Source: Mucilaginibacter sp. PAMC 26640
GTDB taxonomy: Bacteria; Bacteroidota; Bacteroidia; Sphingobacteriales; Sphingobacteriaceae
Reading direction: 5' to 3'
Length of the DNA: 64,000 nt
NCBI GenBank assembly: GCA_001596135.1
Contig: CP014773.1
Coordinates: forward strand, 4,216,001-4,280,000
The notes beneath the pieces were generated by a model that worked only from the letters and a program-made list of their open reading frames with translations, did no database searches and was not told where the DNA came from. Both the position numbers and the translations under genes were made by a program. Shown here piece after piece: positions 25,698 through 34,233 of this stretch. How positions within the stretch are numbered: the first letter of the stretch is position 1; the number at the start of each line of letters is the position of its first letter.

Positions 25698-27934
25698 TAT
25701 GCTTCGCCCAGGCTTACATGCAATACATTACTATGTACCATTTTAATATCGGTAATATTTCCAAAAAGCTCTTCATCTATTGTAGTATTGCCAATACCAT
25801 TAACGGTACCCAACAGGCTAAATTCTACCTCACTGGTAGCCATCAGCTCAATAAACCGTTCCTGATCATCCGGCGCGATACTTACCACTACCCTTCCTTG
25901 TGCCTCACCAAAAAGGAAAGCATCTTTACGGATAGCACTGTCGCTTTCTATATCGAAGCCAAGCCCGTTTGGCAGGCAGGATTCTACAAGCGCCACATAT
26001 AAGCCACCATCAGCCACATCATGTGCAGACTGCACCACTTTTTGTTTGATAAGTTGTTTCACAACCTGGTGCATATCATATTCCTTATCTATGTCAAAAT
26101 ATGGAGCCGGTGCTTTAAAGATCTTGTGGTAAGAAGCTAAATATTGTGAGGATGCTATACAGTTTTGCGATTCGCCTATCAGATAGATCAAATCACCGGG
26201 TTGTTTAAAATCAAGCGTCATCAGATTGCTCTGGTCATCCATCACACCCAGCATACCAATTGTTGGTGTAGGAAACACCGGGCCCTCATCGCTCGATTGA
26301 TTGTAAAAACTCACGTTACCACCGGTAACGGGGGTTTCAAACTTTCGGCAGGCTTCGCCCATACCTTTTATTGCCCCAACAAACTGCCAATACACTTCAG
26401 GCTTGTAAGGGTTGCCAAAGTTAAGGCAGTTGGTTATAGCAACCGGTTCACCGCCAGCGCAGGTAATATTACGGGCTGCTTCGGCCACAGCGATTGCTGT
26501 ACCTTTTTGCGGATCTGCATAAACATAGCGCGAGTTACAATCACAGGTTAATACAATTGCTTTATCGGTATCCTTAACCGCAACAACAGCAGCATCACTT
26601 GGGCGATTGGTGGTCATAGTAGCCGTACCGATCATAGAATCATATTGATCGGTTACCCAACGCTTTGAAGCGATGTTGGGATGCGCTATCAGGTGCTCCG
26701 CAACGTCAACCAAATTCTCTGGTTCGGCAACGTCTTCTATTTTAAATTTCTGGTTCTCGGCAAAGTAAGCCGGTTCGCGGTATTCGCGTTCGTAGATAGG
26801 TGCACCGCCGCCCAATACCAAATCGTCGGCAGGTACGTCGGCCACTTTTTCGCCGTTCATAAAATACTCCAGGCGCCGGGTATCGGTAACTTCACCAATA
26901 ATGGCGCAGTTGAGATCCCATTTATCAAAAACAGCTTCTACTAAAGCCTCTTTACCTTTTTCAACCACAATTAGCATGCGCTCCTGCGATTCGGAAAGCA
27001 GGATCTCGTAGGGTTTCATATTTTCCTGGCGCATCGGTACTCTATCCAAATGGATGATCATACCATGTTCACCCTTAGCACTCATTTCAGAATTAGAGCA
27101 GATAATACCTGCCGCACCCATATCCTGCATGCCAATTACAGCACCGGTTTTAATCACTTCTAAGCTAGCTTCTAATAAAAGCTTTTCCTGAAAAGGGTCG
27201 CCTACCTGTACGGCAGGCAAATCATTTACCGAGTCTTCGGTAATATCCTTTGAGGCAAAAGCCGCTCCGTGGATCCCATCCTTACCAGTAGCAGAACCCA
27301 CTATATAAACCGGGTTGCCCACACCGTATGATGTAGCAGAAACCGTTTCGCCGGCCTTAACAATACCAGCAGAAAACGCGTTCACCAGCGGATTGATGTT
27401 GTAGCATTCATCAAAGAAAAGTTCGCCACCTACGGTAGGGATACCAAAAGCATTGCCGTAATGGCTGATACCTTTTACCACACCTTTTACCAGCCACTTG
27501 GTTTTATCGAGGCTCAGGTCGCCAAAGCGCAATGAGTTCATCTGGGCAATCGGTCGGGCACCCATCGTAAATATATCGCGGTTAATACCACCAACTCCGG
27601 TTGCGGCACCCTGATAAGGTTCCAGCGCCGATGGGTGGTTGTGCGATTCTATTTTAAACGCGCAGCCAATGCCATCGCCAAGATCAACAAGTCCGGCGTT
27701 TTCTTCACCAGCCTTTGCCAGCATCCGGGGACTATCCTTTGGCAGGGTTTTTAGCCAGGTAATAGAGTTTTTGTATGAGCAGTGCTCACTCCACATTACC
27801 GCAAAAATAGATAGTTCGGTAAAGTTGGGTACGCGGCCCATTATCTCGTTTATTCTGTCGAATTCTTCAGGTAAAAGTCCCAGATCGCGGGCGGTTTCAA
27901 CGGTTGTTAATTCCTGGTGCTCCAATGTATTCAA
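25697..27934 (-). CDS. purL: Phosphoribosylformylglycinamidine synthase, PurL (small type)
   Basis: PurL converts FGAR to FGAM using ATP and ammonia. At 745 residues it is the small form, which needs PurS and PurQ; neither is in the window. Signatures are FAVMWSEHCSYKNS (about 44-57, including the His used in catalysis), ESHNHPSALEPYQGAATGVGGI, FGDLSLDKTKW and the C-terminal half repeat. The downstream VOC gene overlaps by 1 nt. purM lies about 8 kb away on the other strand. Confidence 0.96.
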   Translation of the reverse strand: MNTLEHQELTTVETARDLGLLPEEFDRINEIMGRVPNFTELSIFAVMWSEHCSYKNSITWLKTLPKDSPRMLAKAGEENAGLVDLGDGIGCAFKIESHNHPSALEPYQGAATGVGGINRDIFTMGARPIAQMNSLRFGDLSLDKTKWLVKGVVKGISHYGNAFGIPTVGGELFFDECYNINPLVNAFSAGIVKAGETVSATSYGVGNPVYIVGSATGKDGIHGAAFASKDITEDSVNDLPAVQVGDPFQEKLLLEASLEVIKTGAVIGMQDMGAAGIICSNSEMSAKGEHGMIIHLDRVPMRQENMKPYEILLSESQERMLIVVEKGKEALVEAVFDKWDLNCAIIGEVTDTRRLEYFMNGEKVADVPADDLVLGGGAPIYEREYREPAYFAENQKFKIEDVAEPENLVDVAEHLIAHPNIASKRWVTDQYDSMIGTATMTTNRPSDAAVVAVKDTDKAIVLTCDCNSRYVYADPQKGTAIAVAEAARNITCAGGEPVAITNCLNFGNPYKPEVYWQFVGAIKGMGEACRKFETPVTGGNVSFYNQSSDEGPVFPTPTIGMLGVMDDQSNLMTLDFKQPGDLIYLIGESQNCIASSQYLASYHKIFKAPAPYFDIDKEYDMHQVVKQLIKQKVVQSAHDVADGGLYVALVESCLPNGLGFDIESDSAIRKDAFLFGEAQGRVVVSIAPDDQERFIELMATSEVEFSLLGTVNGIGNTTIDEELFGNITDIKMVHSNVLHVSLGEA

Positions 27935-28020
27935 ATTTAGTTGAAAGGATGTGCGAAATTAGGAAAAAGAGCCGAAAGCCGAAAGGTTTTGGGAAAAGGT
28001 TAAGCGAAGTGCAAAAGATT

Positions 28021-28045
28021 AGAGGTTAGAGGTTAGAGGTTAGAG
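28021..28045. repeat. Tandem 7-mer AGAGGTT, 3.6 copies
   Basis: Three full copies of agaggtt and a partial fourth occur head to tail about 90 nt upstream of the purL start codon. It may be a slippage-prone microsatellite; its position could influence purL expression, but this is untested. Confidence 0.8.
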
Positions 28046-28108
28046 ATAATGCTCGCTAACCTGTTTGGTTTTGCAATTCTTCAAATTTATGATTCAGACT
28101 GAACTATG

Positions 28109-28192
28109 GCGATACCTCCGGTCCGGGTTATCCGCTCATACGCCTTCAAGGCATTAAGCGCGTGGGCCGGTATCCGCTACTACCCCTATCGC
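28109..28192. repeat. 84-nt GC-rich element with inverted ends
   Basis: The element begins gcgata and ends tatcgc. It contains the near-duplicate segments ggttatccgct and ggtatccgct, and a central hairpin gcct-tca-aggc. Its composition contrasts with the AT-rich flanks. I recall similar blocks in related genomes but cannot confirm this here. It could be a dispersed repeat or a structured RNA. Confidence 0.45.
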
Positions 28193-28212
28193 AGAACTGT
28201 GAAACACCAAAA

Positions 28213-28245
28213 AGATTTGTCAACTTTTAAAAAGTTGACAAATCT
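28213..28245. terminator. 33-nt palindrome, probable terminator after tonB
   Basis: Perfect 16-bp arms (agatttgtcaactttt and its complement) surround one base. It lies 15 nt beyond the tonB stop. It has no long T run beyond the arm, so it may act as a hairpin terminator or be a mobile palindromic repeat. A related palindrome is at 1549-1579. Confidence 0.65.
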
Positions 28246-28259
28246 CAGGTAACATTTAA

Positions 28260-29102
28260 TTACTCCGCAGGCAATTGAAAATTGATAGGTATAGAATACC
28301 GCACACGTACCGGTTGCCCATTTTGTATACCGGGTTTCCAAGCCTTGGCCAATTTTAATACCCGGGTTGCTTCCTGGTCGAAACCGTAACCTGCCGGATT
28401 GTCAATATTGATATTCGTAATGTCGCCATTTTTTTCAATAACGAAGGTCAATGTTACTCTGCCGGCTACGCCTGCATCCTGTGCAGCACCAGGGAAACGC
28501 AAATTCTTGCCAAGAAATTTCCCAAAGGCTGCAAAACCGCCCACAGGCTCGGGCATTACCTCTAAGCCAGCAGAATTATGCACAGTGTTATCGGCTGCCG
28601 GTGCCGTTCCGGTGCCACCACCACCGGTGACTGGTGCCGGCTCAGGAGCGTTTCCTCCTGGTGCCACATCTACGCCTTTAACGGTTACTGTGCCAACAGC
28701 AGCTTTTGCCAAATCTTCCGTTTTTACAGGTTCTTTGGTAACAAGTTCATCCGGTTTTACAACTGGCGGTAAATGCTGTATGGTAGTAACAGTTGGTTGC
28801 GGTTTAATTGGTACAGCTGCCTTAGGAGGTTCAATCTTTTTTTGCGGTTCAACCACCGCTGCCTTGATTGATGGTAAAACGACGTCAACTATCGTTGTTT
28901 CAGGAATGACTGCCTTCTGATGAGAGCTAATGTAGATAAAGGTAGAAGCAGCAAGCAAAACTGCAAATGTAATGGCCATAGCCTTATTAAGGTTCCTTGC
29001 ATAATGGTTCCTCAAATCATAAGCACCATACGCTTTGTTGCGGTCATCAAATACAAGGTCGAGCCACTCGGTCTTGTACAAATCAAATTTTGTGTTTAGC
29101 AT
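28260..29102 (-). CDS. Energy transducer TonB
   Basis: The 280-residue protein has a short cytoplasmic part (1-39), one membrane helix (about 40-59), a long Pro/Lys/Val-rich periplasmic linker (about 75-180) and a TonB C-terminal domain (about 190-280) with GRVTLTFVIEKNGDITNINI and WKPGIQNGQPVRVRYSIPINFQL. It should couple the proton-motive force to outer-membrane receptors. No exbB/exbD genes are adjacent. The N-terminal cytoplasmic segment (WLDLVFDDRNKAYGAYDLR) is the form typical of Bacteroidota TonB proteins. A TonB-dependent receptor is at 38947-42210. Confidence 0.93.
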   Translation of the reverse strand: MLNTKFDLYKTEWLDLVFDDRNKAYGAYDLRNHYARNLNKAMAITFAVLLAASTFIYISSHQKAVIPETTIVDVVLPSIKAAVVEPQKKIEPPKAAVPIKPQPTVTTIQHLPPVVKPDELVTKEPVKTEDLAKAAVGTVTVKGVDVAPGGNAPEPAPVTGGGGTGTAPAADNTVHNSAGLEVMPEPVGGFAAFGKFLGKNLRFPGAAQDAGVAGRVTLTFVIEKNGDITNINIDNPAGYGFDQEATRVLKLAKAWKPGIQNGQPVRVRYSIPINFQLPAE

Positions 29103-29268
29103 AACGTTTAGAATTAAATTTTTCTATATAACGTTATAACAATATAAAATGTTGTTCAAATCGGCATTATTGCCAAACAATCAATTGAATAAAGAAATAA
29201 TGAGATATTTTATATCGCCAATAGCCATTTATTACAAATTATATTCGGAACACGATTATGAATAATCG

Positions 29269-29847
29269 TCACCATTTATCAGTTATCACCTTCTTTACTG
29301 GTTGAACTGTCTTAGGTGCTTGTATTTTGTCCATATAGCTGCTTAATTGTTTCGCTCCAGCTATACAAAAAGTGGCAATTTGGTCTAGAAAAGCTTCCGA
29401 CTCTTTTTTATTATATTTTGAAGAAAGCTTTTCTGCCGGGATAGCAATACCTGGAACAGCCACCATGCTGCCAAATCTGTCGATCTTATATGGCGTAAAT
29501 ACAAATCCACTAAATTTATAGCGATATTTCCCTTCTTTAGTATCGATATTTAATTGGTATGCTACTTCCCCTGCCTCTTTTTTAGAAACCAATGCATTGC
29601 CATAAACCATAAATTTACCCCGACTAATGATATTATTGGGCGAGGTTTTATTTACAGATTTTGCCTGAATAGATTTAAGGAATATTATCCCCCGGTTGTA
29701 CAAAGTATCACTGCTCATGCCCGGCTTTTCTGCAACTTGGTAATAAACATATTTGTTGCTTTCGTCGAACTGTAAAGAATCTTTCTGAGCAATGGCAGCA
29801 GTAACCGAGAATAAAAAGAGGGAAATAGCAAAGAATAATTTTTTCAT
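29269..29847 (-). CDS. DUF4468-domain exported protein
   Basis: I start the gene at ATG 29847 (MKKLFFAISLFLF), which gives a clean signal peptide ending AAIAQ and 192 residues. The longer reading frame from 29865 would add MAYLYY. The domain (about 30-140: YVYYQVAEKPGMSSDTLYNRGIIFLKSI, then YRYKFSGFVFTPYKIDRFG) matches DUF4468, a TBP-like fold of unknown function found in Bacteroidota. A small palindrome (cgattat-ga-ataatcg, 29254-29269) lies at its end. The function is not known. Confidence 0.8.
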   Translation of the reverse strand: MKKLFFAISLFLFSVTAAIAQKDSLQFDESNKYVYYQVAEKPGMSSDTLYNRGIIFLKSIQAKSVNKTSPNNIISRGKFMVYGNALVSKKEAGEVAYQLNIDTKEGKYRYKFSGFVFTPYKIDRFGSMVAVPGIAIPAEKLSSKYNKKESEAFLDQIATFCIAGAKQLSSYMDKIQAPKTVQPVKKVITDKW

Positions 29848-29910
29848 ATAATAAAGATAAGCCATCCATAAACAAATATGGATGGCTTATAAAATTTAAT
29901 TGTGTGTTTT

Positions 29911-30972
29911 TTAGAAAGCGTATACCGCAGCCAAAACAAATTGAGAGGCTGATTTTTTTGCCAATAAATCATTATTAACAAAACCATCGGTAATAGACTT
30001 GTTTTGATCAAGTCTAATTTCCGGTATAAAAGTTAAAGGACCGGCTTTTACGTTTGCTGTAAGCGTAAAGGCTGTAACAGAGCTACCTGGCGCAGGGCCT
30101 AACAGGGTGTATGAACCGTCCTTAGTTTTAAAATACTCTCCTCTTAAACCCAAAGTAACATCTTTAGAAACTGCAATTTGCGGATACAGAGCAACACCGG
30201 AGAATCCGCCTTTTGCGATCTTGTCATTGGCGGTGAAGGTAGCAGCATTTAAACCTAATTTAAAGGCATCAGTGATTTGGTAAGCTGTTGTAAAGTCAAC
30301 CTCTGTACCAGATGTTTTTCCACTAACCAGGTTAATGTAAGCTGTCCAGCCTTTGGCTGGACTTAAAAACAACTGTGCGCCGAAGGTAGATACATCTTTA
30401 GCAGATGAGTATGCATTCCAGCTATCGTTGAAGATACCAGCCATTAAGCTTGCTTTATCAGAGAAAGTATAGGTACCTTTTAAACCTGCATTTTGGAACG
30501 GGCCATTAGTGAATAGATAGGAAGTTGAGTAGTTGAAATTACCAACCGGTGAAATCACTTCGTACCCTACAAAGGTTGCCATATAACCGCCTGTTACCGT
30601 AAACTTGTCACTAAGATCGTAGGAAACGTACAAATTCTGAATGTGGAAAGAATCACCGCTGGTGCCATTTGGTATTGATTGTGCTTGCCCACGGGGACCG
30701 AAACTCATTTCGCCTACGAAGGCCGCTTTACCAATTTTTTTCTTTAAGCCTAAGTCTATCATACCGATCGAAACGGAGTTTTGATCACTTGCAAAACTGG
30801 TTGGAATATTTGAGCTGCCGGCAGCATTTCTGATACCGGAGAAATCATATTTATAATAGGTATCAACCGAACCCGATATTACCAGAGGTGGATCACCTTT
30901 AGGGGCGTCCTGTGCATTTGAGGTGAATGCTGCTGCTGCAAGAAAAGATAAAAGTAAAAGTTTTTTTTTCAT
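29911..30972 (-). CDS. Outer-membrane porin, bbp2 (OmpL-like) family
   Basis: The 353-residue protein has a signal peptide (1-20), then alternating beta strands throughout and a C-terminal aromatic end (VLAAVYAF). Segments such as ISGSVDTYYKYDF, ISPVGNFNYSTSYLFTNGPF and AGLKGTYTFSD are typical of the bbp2 beta-barrel family. Homologues are often found beside ammonium-transport and nitrogen-assimilation genes in Bacteroidota. Here the divergent neighbour is glutamine synthetase III, consistent with such a link. Substrate selectivity is unknown. Confidence 0.88.
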   Translation of the reverse strand: MKKKLLLLSFLAAAAFTSNAQDAPKGDPPLVISGSVDTYYKYDFSGIRNAAGSSNIPTSFASDQNSVSIGMIDLGLKKKIGKAAFVGEMSFGPRGQAQSIPNGTSGDSFHIQNLYVSYDLSDKFTVTGGYMATFVGYEVISPVGNFNYSTSYLFTNGPFQNAGLKGTYTFSDKASLMAGIFNDSWNAYSSAKDVSTFGAQLFLSPAKGWTAYINLVSGKTSGTEVDFTTAYQITDAFKLGLNAATFTANDKIAKGGFSGVALYPQIAVSKDVTLGLRGEYFKTKDGSYTLLGPAPGSSVTAFTLTANVKAGPLTFIPEIRLDQNKSITDGFVNNDLLAKKSASQFVLAAVYAF

Positions 30973-31597
30973 GATGAGGAATTGAGTTGATAATTTGTGT
31001 TAATTGTTATTGGTTTTTACGTTAAAAATTAAAAAAACATGCTTATCGTATCATTAAAAATGATAAAAAGCGATACTTCCTAAGAGTTATAAAATTTTAA
31101 CAGATCAATTTCATTATAAAATCGACTATTATCTGATGCAAATTGAAAATCGGAAACAAACCAATTATATAATCCTGTTTTTCAAATACAATTTGTACTA
31201 TTTATAATTATTTTATGAAAATATGGATGAATTTTAATAAAAACAAATTATAAATAATAAAATACCAATAAAACAATGGTAAATTTCCATAAATATCATT
31301 TATTGCCTACTTAAGTGACTATAAAAACTTCAAATTAGCTGCAAGTTTGTGTAAAATTTATAATTTTAAACTTACAGAAGCTTTTTCCTTTTAATATTTA
31401 AATGAAATTCCATTTTAAAATATCAATGTAATTGAAACTTACATTGGTTTAGGAGCATTCACGAACAAACAATTCTTTAGATTTTGAATTTGCATTCAAA
31501 CGGTTGTTAAAAATCACTTCTCTTCTAGATTCAATTGAGGTTTATACCCTTTATTTTAAATGATTTCCTAATTTTGGCATAACCAATAGTTGTATTT
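30973..31597. other. Long AT-rich divergent regulatory region, porin / glnN
   Basis: This 625-nt stretch is strongly AT-rich and holds no credible gene. At about 31047-31076 a hairpin-like segment (gtatcatt-aaa-aatgat...gcgatac) is visible. TAATTTTG at 31569-31576 fits the -7 consensus and lies 22 nt before the glnN ATG. The unusual length suggests regulator sites for two divergent genes, but I cannot name one. Confidence 0.5.
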
Positions 31598-33772
31598 ATG
31601 CCTAATATCAGATTCCAGGCTCTGCAAATTGTTCAGAGCCGAGAAATACCCGAAGTAAAGCCACCATCGTCAAAAATATCCGACTACTTTGGAGCGAATG
31701 TTTTTGACAAGCATAAAATGAAGGAATACCTTTCATCAGAAGCTTACGTAGGTATTGTAAATTCAATAGATAACGGCGAAACCATACCCCGCGACCTTGC
31801 CGAACAGGTAGCTTCCTCTATGCGTTCATGGGCGATGAGTAAAGGTGCCACGCATTATACCCATTGGTTCCAACCGCTAACCGGCACAACTGCTGAAAAA
31901 CACGATGCCTTTTTTGAACCAACTGCAGATGGAGGCGCTATAGAACGGTTCAGCGGCGATGCCCTTGCACAGCAGGAGCCCGATGCCTCCAGCTTTCCGA
32001 GCGGTGGTATTCGTAATACTTTTGAAGCACGTGGTTATACCGCATGGGATCCCTCCTCTCCGGCTTTTATAATTGGGCGCACGCTGTGTATCCCAACTGT
32101 ATTTGTTTCTTATACCGGCGAAGCGCTTGATTACAAAGTACCTCTGTTAAAAGCCTTGAGCGCGTTGGATAAAGCCGCGGTAGACGTTTGCCACTACTTT
32201 GATAAAAGCATTGAAAAGGTCAACGCTTCCTTAGGTATAGAGCAGGAGTACTTTCTGGTAGATACCGCTCTATTTAATGCTCGTCCGGATCTTTACTTAA
32301 CCGGCCGTACGCTATTTGGGCATATGTCTGCCAAGAACCAGCAGCTGGAAGATCATTACTTCGGGTCTATCCCAAGCCGGGTTTATGCCTTTATGCAGGA
32401 TATGGAAACCGAAGCCTTACAATTGGGCATCCCATTAAAGACACGGCATAACGAAGTGGCTCCTTCACAATTTGAATGTGCCCCGGTATATGAGGAAATT
32501 AACCTGGCGATAGATCATAACCAGTTGCTTATGGATATCATGGACCGAGTTGCGCTCCGCCATCATTTTAAAGTATTGCTGCATGAAAAACCATATGCGG
32601 GCATTAACGGATCGGGTAAGCATAACAATTGGTCGCTTATTACTAATACGGGTAAAAACCTGCTATCTCCCGGTAAAACGCCCAAGAACAATCTGCAATT
32701 CCTTGCTTTCTTTGTAAATACCATTAAGGCTGTTCATGATCATGCCGATTTACTCCGCGCGTCGATTGCATCAGTAAACAATGATCATCGATTAGGAGCT
32801 AATGAGGCGCCTCCAGCAATTATTTCCATTTTCCTTGGCAGCCAGCTAAGTGAGGTACTGGATGAAATAGATACGTCCCGCCTCAGTAAAAAAATAAAGG
32901 ATGAAAACTCGTTATGGCAAGGCATCCCGAAGATTCCGCAGATCTTAAAAGATAACACCGATCGCAACCGTACGTCCCCTTTTGCATTCACAGGCAATAA
33001 GTTTGAATTACGGGCAGTTGGGTCCTCGGCAAATTCAGCCAGTCCGATGACCATCCTTAACCTGATCGTTGCAGATCAGCTAAAGAAATTCAAGGTGGAT
33101 GTAGATAAGCTGATCAAAAAAGGGGAGAAAAAAGATGTCGCCTTAATGATGATCATCAAACGCTACATTAAAGAATCGCGCAATATTCGTTTTGAAGGTA
33201 ACGGCTATAGCGAAGAATGGGAACAAGAAGCTGCTGCGCGAGGATTAGCCAATATCAAAACCACACCAAAAGCCCTTGATGCTTTTTTAACGGAAAAGGC
33301 TGCTGAACTGTTCGCCGACACCGGCGTATTTACCAAGCGCGAAGCGCAAGCCAGGCACGAGATCCTGTTGGATAGTTTCTATAAAAAACTCCAGATCGAA
33401 GCAAGAGTTATTGGAGAGCTGGTGATGAACGTTATCATTCCATCAGCAATAGCTTACCAAACAAAATTGGTAGGCAGTATACAAGGGTTAAAAGAAATAG
33501 GCCTGGACGAAAGCACCTATGCCGCCCAACTTGATCTTGTTACCCGAATTGCCGGGCATATCAACTTTATCAAAACAAATGTTGATGAGATGATCGCAGA
33601 GCGTAAAAAAGCGAATGCTATAGATGACCTGCGCCAGCGGGCTGTTGATTATGACGAAAAGGTAAAAAGCTACTTCCAGCCTATCCGTTACCACGTAGAT
33701 AAATTGGAGCAACTTGTTGATGACGCGCTGTGGCCACTACCAAAATTCAGGGAGCTGCTGTTTACTAAGTAA
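31598..33772 (+). CDS. glnN: Glutamine synthetase type III
   Basis: The 724-residue enzyme condenses glutamate and ammonia with ATP. The length and N-terminal extension are typical of GSIII, the form common in Bacteroidota, instead of the roughly 470-residue GSI. Signatures are TAEKHDAFFEP, LGIEQEYFLVD (metal-site Glu residues), HNEVAPSQFECAP, the KPYAGINGSGKHNNWS ATP-loop region, and FEGNGYSEEWEQEA. The C-terminal helical region (about 600-720) is also family-typical. It is divergent from the bbp2 porin and ends at a terminator. Confidence 0.96.
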   Translation: MPNIRFQALQIVQSREIPEVKPPSSKISDYFGANVFDKHKMKEYLSSEAYVGIVNSIDNGETIPRDLAEQVASSMRSWAMSKGATHYTHWFQPLTGTTAEKHDAFFEPTADGGAIERFSGDALAQQEPDASSFPSGGIRNTFEARGYTAWDPSSPAFIIGRTLCIPTVFVSYTGEALDYKVPLLKALSALDKAAVDVCHYFDKSIEKVNASLGIEQEYFLVDTALFNARPDLYLTGRTLFGHMSAKNQQLEDHYFGSIPSRVYAFMQDMETEALQLGIPLKTRHNEVAPSQFECAPVYEEINLAIDHNQLLMDIMDRVALRHHFKVLLHEKPYAGINGSGKHNNWSLITNTGKNLLSPGKTPKNNLQFLAFFVNTIKAVHDHADLLRASIASVNNDHRLGANEAPPAIISIFLGSQLSEVLDEIDTSRLSKKIKDENSLWQGIPKIPQILKDNTDRNRTSPFAFTGNKFELRAVGSSANSASPMTILNLIVADQLKKFKVDVDKLIKKGEKKDVALMMIIKRYIKESRNIRFEGNGYSEEWEQEAAARGLANIKTTPKALDAFLTEKAAELFADTGVFTKREAQARHEILLDSFYKKLQIEARVIGELVMNVIIPSAIAYQTKLVGSIQGLKEIGLDESTYAAQLDLVTRIAGHINFIKTNVDEMIAERKKANAIDDLRQRAVDYDEKVKSYFQPIRYHVDKLEQLVDDALWPLPKFRELLFTK

Positions 33773-33791
33773 TTTCAGTATGCTAATAGGG

Positions 33792-33836
33792 AAGAACGAA
33801 TTCAGGCTGATGTAATCACCTAAATTCGTTCTTTTT
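33792..33836. terminator. Terminator between glnN and the small membrane protein gene
   Basis: Arms aagaacgaatt (33792-33802) and aattcgttctt (33823-33833) are followed by TTT on the plus strand. The right arm overlaps the last codons of the minus-strand gene (KQKERI), so one sequence serves as both coding end and terminator. Confidence 0.8.
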
Positions 33837-34215
33837 GTTTAAGAAGTTGCCTGTATTGAAATAAGCAAAGCGAATAGGCTACGCAAAAAGGCAGGGCCGT
33901 TAATAAAATTCGGGGTTCGGAAAGGTAGAAACCCAGGGCATTTAGGGTATGAATGACCAGGAACCCAACCGGAAACCAAATTAAATACCTGGTGTAAGTG
34001 TACCTATCCTGGTCTCTGAACAAGAGGGACAATAAACAAAGGTGCATTGCGATGAGCACAATAATCTTAATAGCATCCAAGATGTTGCTTTGGCCGTTCA
34101 ACACCCTGGCCACCGACGTAACTTCCAAATCGAGTGTGTGAATGGGGAAGCCAATTAAAAAGCTAAAAACGATCACCAGGAATAAAAGCAATCGGAATCT
34201 GCGGCGCATATCCAT
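33820..34215 (-). CDS. Small polytopic membrane protein next to CLC gene
   Basis: The 131-residue protein has four predicted membrane segments (about 8-26, 46-65, 75-97, 102-120) and charged ends. I recognise no family. It begins 18 nt after the CLC gene on the same strand and is probably co-transcribed with it. A start at either Met1 or Met3 is possible. A role as an accessory to the CLC protein is speculative. Confidence 0.65.
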   Translation of the reverse strand: MDMRRRFRLLLFLVIVFSFLIGFPIHTLDLEVTSVARVLNGQSNILDAIKIIVLIAMHLCLLSLLFRDQDRYTYTRYLIWFPVGFLVIHTLNALGFYLSEPRILLTALPFCVAYSLCLFQYRQLLKQKERI

Positions 34216-34233
34216 AATATTTTCGTTGGTAAT

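Larger units (their letters stand above)
27935..28259. other. Intergenic region with tandem repeat, 84-nt structured element and palindrome
   Basis: The 325-nt gap upstream of purL and downstream of tonB holds no recognisable gene. It contains 3.6 copies of the 7-mer AGAGGTT (28021-28045), a GC-rich element bounded by inverted ends (28109-28192) and a 33-nt palindrome (28213-28245). Each is listed separately. Confidence 0.7.

Noticed and set aside
28399..28920. 173-residue plus-strand open frame
   Set aside because: It is antisense to the tonB gene, whose Pro/Lys-rich linker leaves the opposite strand free of stops. The peptide has no domain.
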